In this document: in pieces, positions 5,045-6,293 of the stretch
How positions within the stretch are numbered: position 1 is the stretch's first letter
How the letters are laid out: every line of letters begins with the position of its first letter
Assembly: GCA_002452315.1 (NCBI GenBank)
Contig: DKFH01000059.1
Span: 4,945 to 11,237, forward strand
Reading direction: 5' to 3'
Source: Anaerolineaceae bacterium UBA6801
Lineage (GTDB): Bacteria; Chloroflexota; Anaerolineae; Anaerolineales; Anaerolineaceae
DNA: 6,293 bases
Position numbers and translations under genes: made by a program
Notes under the pieces: generated by a model
Database searches by the model: none
Told to the model about the DNA's origin: nothing
The model's input: only the letters and a program-made list of their open reading frames with translations

Positions 5045-6293
5045 ATGTCAAGCCCTGCCCCGGCACAATCCCCACAACGCTCACCTTTTGAGGGCTTTCT
5101 GCCCTTCTTCTGGCTGGCTCTGGCCGGCCTGGGCGGCATGATTGTTGCTGACCTGGTCGCAATCCCGGCCTGGGCCTGGCTGATGGGGATGCTGCTGTGC
5201 CTGCTGGCGATGATTTTGGCCTGGCGGCTGCCCCGGCGGCTGGCCCTGACCCACCACCTGCACCGCCTGACCCGGGCTGACCGGCGCCTGCCCGGGGCGC
5301 TGCTGGTGGCGGTGTTGTGCCTGGGCGGCTGGCGCTATGCCAGCATCCGGCCGGTGATCAACCCTGAACAGGCCGCGTATTATAACGACCGCGGCACCGT
5401 CCAGCTGGTGGGGACGGTGATCAGGCCGCCTGACGTCCGTGACACGCTCACCAACTTGACCGTTGAGGTTGAGTCGCTGCACATGCTCGGTGAGGGGCAG
5501 CAGCCTGTGGCACCGGATGCCATTTCTGGCCAAGTGCTGGTCCAGATGCAACCCGGCAGTGACTGGGCCTATGGGATGCGCATCCGGGTGATTGGCCAAT
5601 TGCGTACGCCGCCTGAGGGAGAGGGTTTTTCCTTCCAGGACTACCTGTCCCGCAGGGGGATTGGCAGCCTGATGACCCATCCCCAGCTGGACAGGGTGGA
5701 ATTTGAACAGGGGAACCCCATCAAAGCACGCATCTATGACCTGCAGGCTCGTTCATATGACGTTTTGCAAGCTTTGTTCCCCGCGCCGGAATCTGACCTG
5801 CTGGCTGGCATCCTGCTGGGCCGTGACCAGGGGCTTTCTCCCGCGCTGCAGGAGGCCTTCCGCCGCACCGGTACGTCGCACATCATTGCTATCTCCGGGT
5901 TTAATATTGCCATTTTGGCTGGTTTGTTCTCGGGCGTGTTCACCCGGCTGCTGGGGCGTAAATGGGGTGCCCTGGTGGCGGTGGTGGCCATTTCGGCCTA
6001 TACCATTTTTGTGGGCGGGGACGCGGCCGTCACCCGGGCGGCGATCATGGGCGCGCTGGGGGTGCTGGGCGGGATGTTTGGCCGCCGCCAGAACGGGTTG
6101 AACAGCCTGGGCCTGGCCGCGCTGGCCATGGCGTTGATCAACCCGAATATCGTCTGGGATGTTGGCTTTCAGCTATCGATCGCGGCCACGATGGGCCTGG
6201 TGCTGTATGCGCAGCCTTTGGAAGAACGCTTTATCCAGATTGCCGCCCGCAAAATGGATGAAGAACGTGCCCAAAAGCTGGTGGGGCCGGTGA
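5045..6293 (+). CDS. comEC: ComEC/Rec2 competence DNA channel, N-terminal 416 residues (runs off the window)
   Basis: The frame stays open from the ATG at 5045 to the right edge and gives 416 residues. ComEC is the inner-membrane channel that brings single-stranded DNA into the cytoplasm during natural transformation. Hydrophobic segments lie at about 18-38, 43-60 and 84-97. A soluble DUF4131/OB-fold-like part follows at roughly 115-220 (GTVQLVGTVIRPP at 117-129). The Competence domain begins near 252. Its hallmarks are AGILLGRDQGLSP (254-266), GTSHIIAISGFNIAI (276-290, family GTxHxLAISGLH), TRAAIMGAL (330-338) and DVGFQLSIAATMGLVLY (372-388). Asn replaces the His that usually follows ISG(L/F). 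Full-length proteins are around 700-850 residues, so half the gene, including any C-terminal metallo-beta-lactamase domain, lies beyond the edge. It has its own probable promoter and follows a terminator, so it is not cotranscribed with the phosphatase. Confidence 0.93.
   Translation, partial: MSSPAPAQSPQRSPFEGFLPFFWLALAGLGGMIVADLVAIPAWAWLMGMLLCLLAMILAWRLPRRLALTHHLHRLTRADRRLPGALLVAVLCLGGWRYASIRPVINPEQAAYYNDRGTVQLVGTVIRPPDVRDTLTNLTVEVESLHMLGEGQQPVAPDAISGQVLVQMQPGSDWAYGMRIRVIGQLRTPPEGEGFSFQDYLSRRGIGSLMTHPQLDRVEFEQGNPIKARIYDLQARSYDVLQALFPAPESDLLAGILLGRDQGLSPALQEAFRRTGTSHIIAISGFNIAILAGLFSGVFTRLLGRKWGALVAVVAISAYTIFVGGDAAVTRAAIMGALGVLGGMFGRRQNGLNSLGLAALAMALINPNIVWDVGFQLSIAATMGLVLYAQPLEERFIQIAARKMDEERAQKLVGPV

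Noticed and set aside
5081..5680. 199-codon open frame on the - strand, rich in Gln, Pro and His
   Set aside because: It is antisense to the N-terminal part of comEC, which has clear family motifs. The composition is that of a complementary-strand shadow of a GC-rich membrane protein gene.
5703..6261. Two + strand frames of 132 and 99 codons within the right end
   Set aside because: They are out-of-frame readings of comEC; the comEC frame itself is open to the window edge with conserved motifs.

Overview
The window is about 6.3 kb of GC-rich bacterial chromosome holding five recognisable protein genes, the tail of a sixth, and an unusual amount of short repetitive DNA in the gaps. The gene set (a cytoplasmic MvhAG-like [NiFe] hydrogenase, an ADP-ribosylglycohydrolase, an inositol monophosphatase-family enzyme, a large ComEC) and the style of the intergenic repeats suggest an anaerobic environmental bacterium. 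The Chloroflexota/Anaerolineae are my best guess. That guess comes from general impression rather than a marker gene and should be treated as weak.

Layout. 1-114: 3' end of an unidentified + strand gene. 153-180: perfect 28-bp palindrome, probably a dispersed repeat and possibly a two-way terminator. 190-378 (-): short reading frame that looks like the C-terminal remnant of a larger protein. 526-1296 (+): ADP-ribosylglycohydrolase with a strong Shine-Dalgarno and a consensus -10. 1284-1510: a patchwork of heptamer repeats and small inverted repeats that begins inside the 3' end of that gene. 1511-3694 (-): two-gene operon for a [NiFe] hydrogenase, small subunit first and large subunit second, with stop and start codons directly abutting (TAAATG). 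3695-3967: divergent promoter region containing a nine-unit heptamer array. 3968-4765 (+): inositol monophosphatase family enzyme followed by a strong intrinsic terminator (4780-4818). 4900-4985: 86-bp block bounded by perfect 15-bp inverted repeats. 5045 to the right edge (+): the first 416 codons of ComEC, cut off by the window end.

How the genes relate. Only the hydrogenase pair is a clear functional unit. The small subunit has cysteines for three Fe-S clusters and no Tat signal, and the large subunit has both cysteine pairs that hold the Ni-Fe centre, so a soluble cytoplasmic H2-oxidising or H2-evolving enzyme is expected. No electron-acceptor subunit (MvhD, Hdr, diaphorase) and no hyp maturation gene lies in the window. 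The large subunit ends three residues after its last cysteine, so there is no C-terminal extension for a maturation protease to remove. The flanking genes (ADP-ribosyl removal, phosphate monoester hydrolysis, DNA uptake) look like independent single-gene transcription units with their own promoters.

No tRNA, rRNA, CRISPR array or complete insertion sequence was seen. The most interesting items are the genetically pre-matured hydrogenase large subunit, the in-phase heptamer arrays (one of which encodes a protein C-terminus), and the 86-bp inverted-repeat block.
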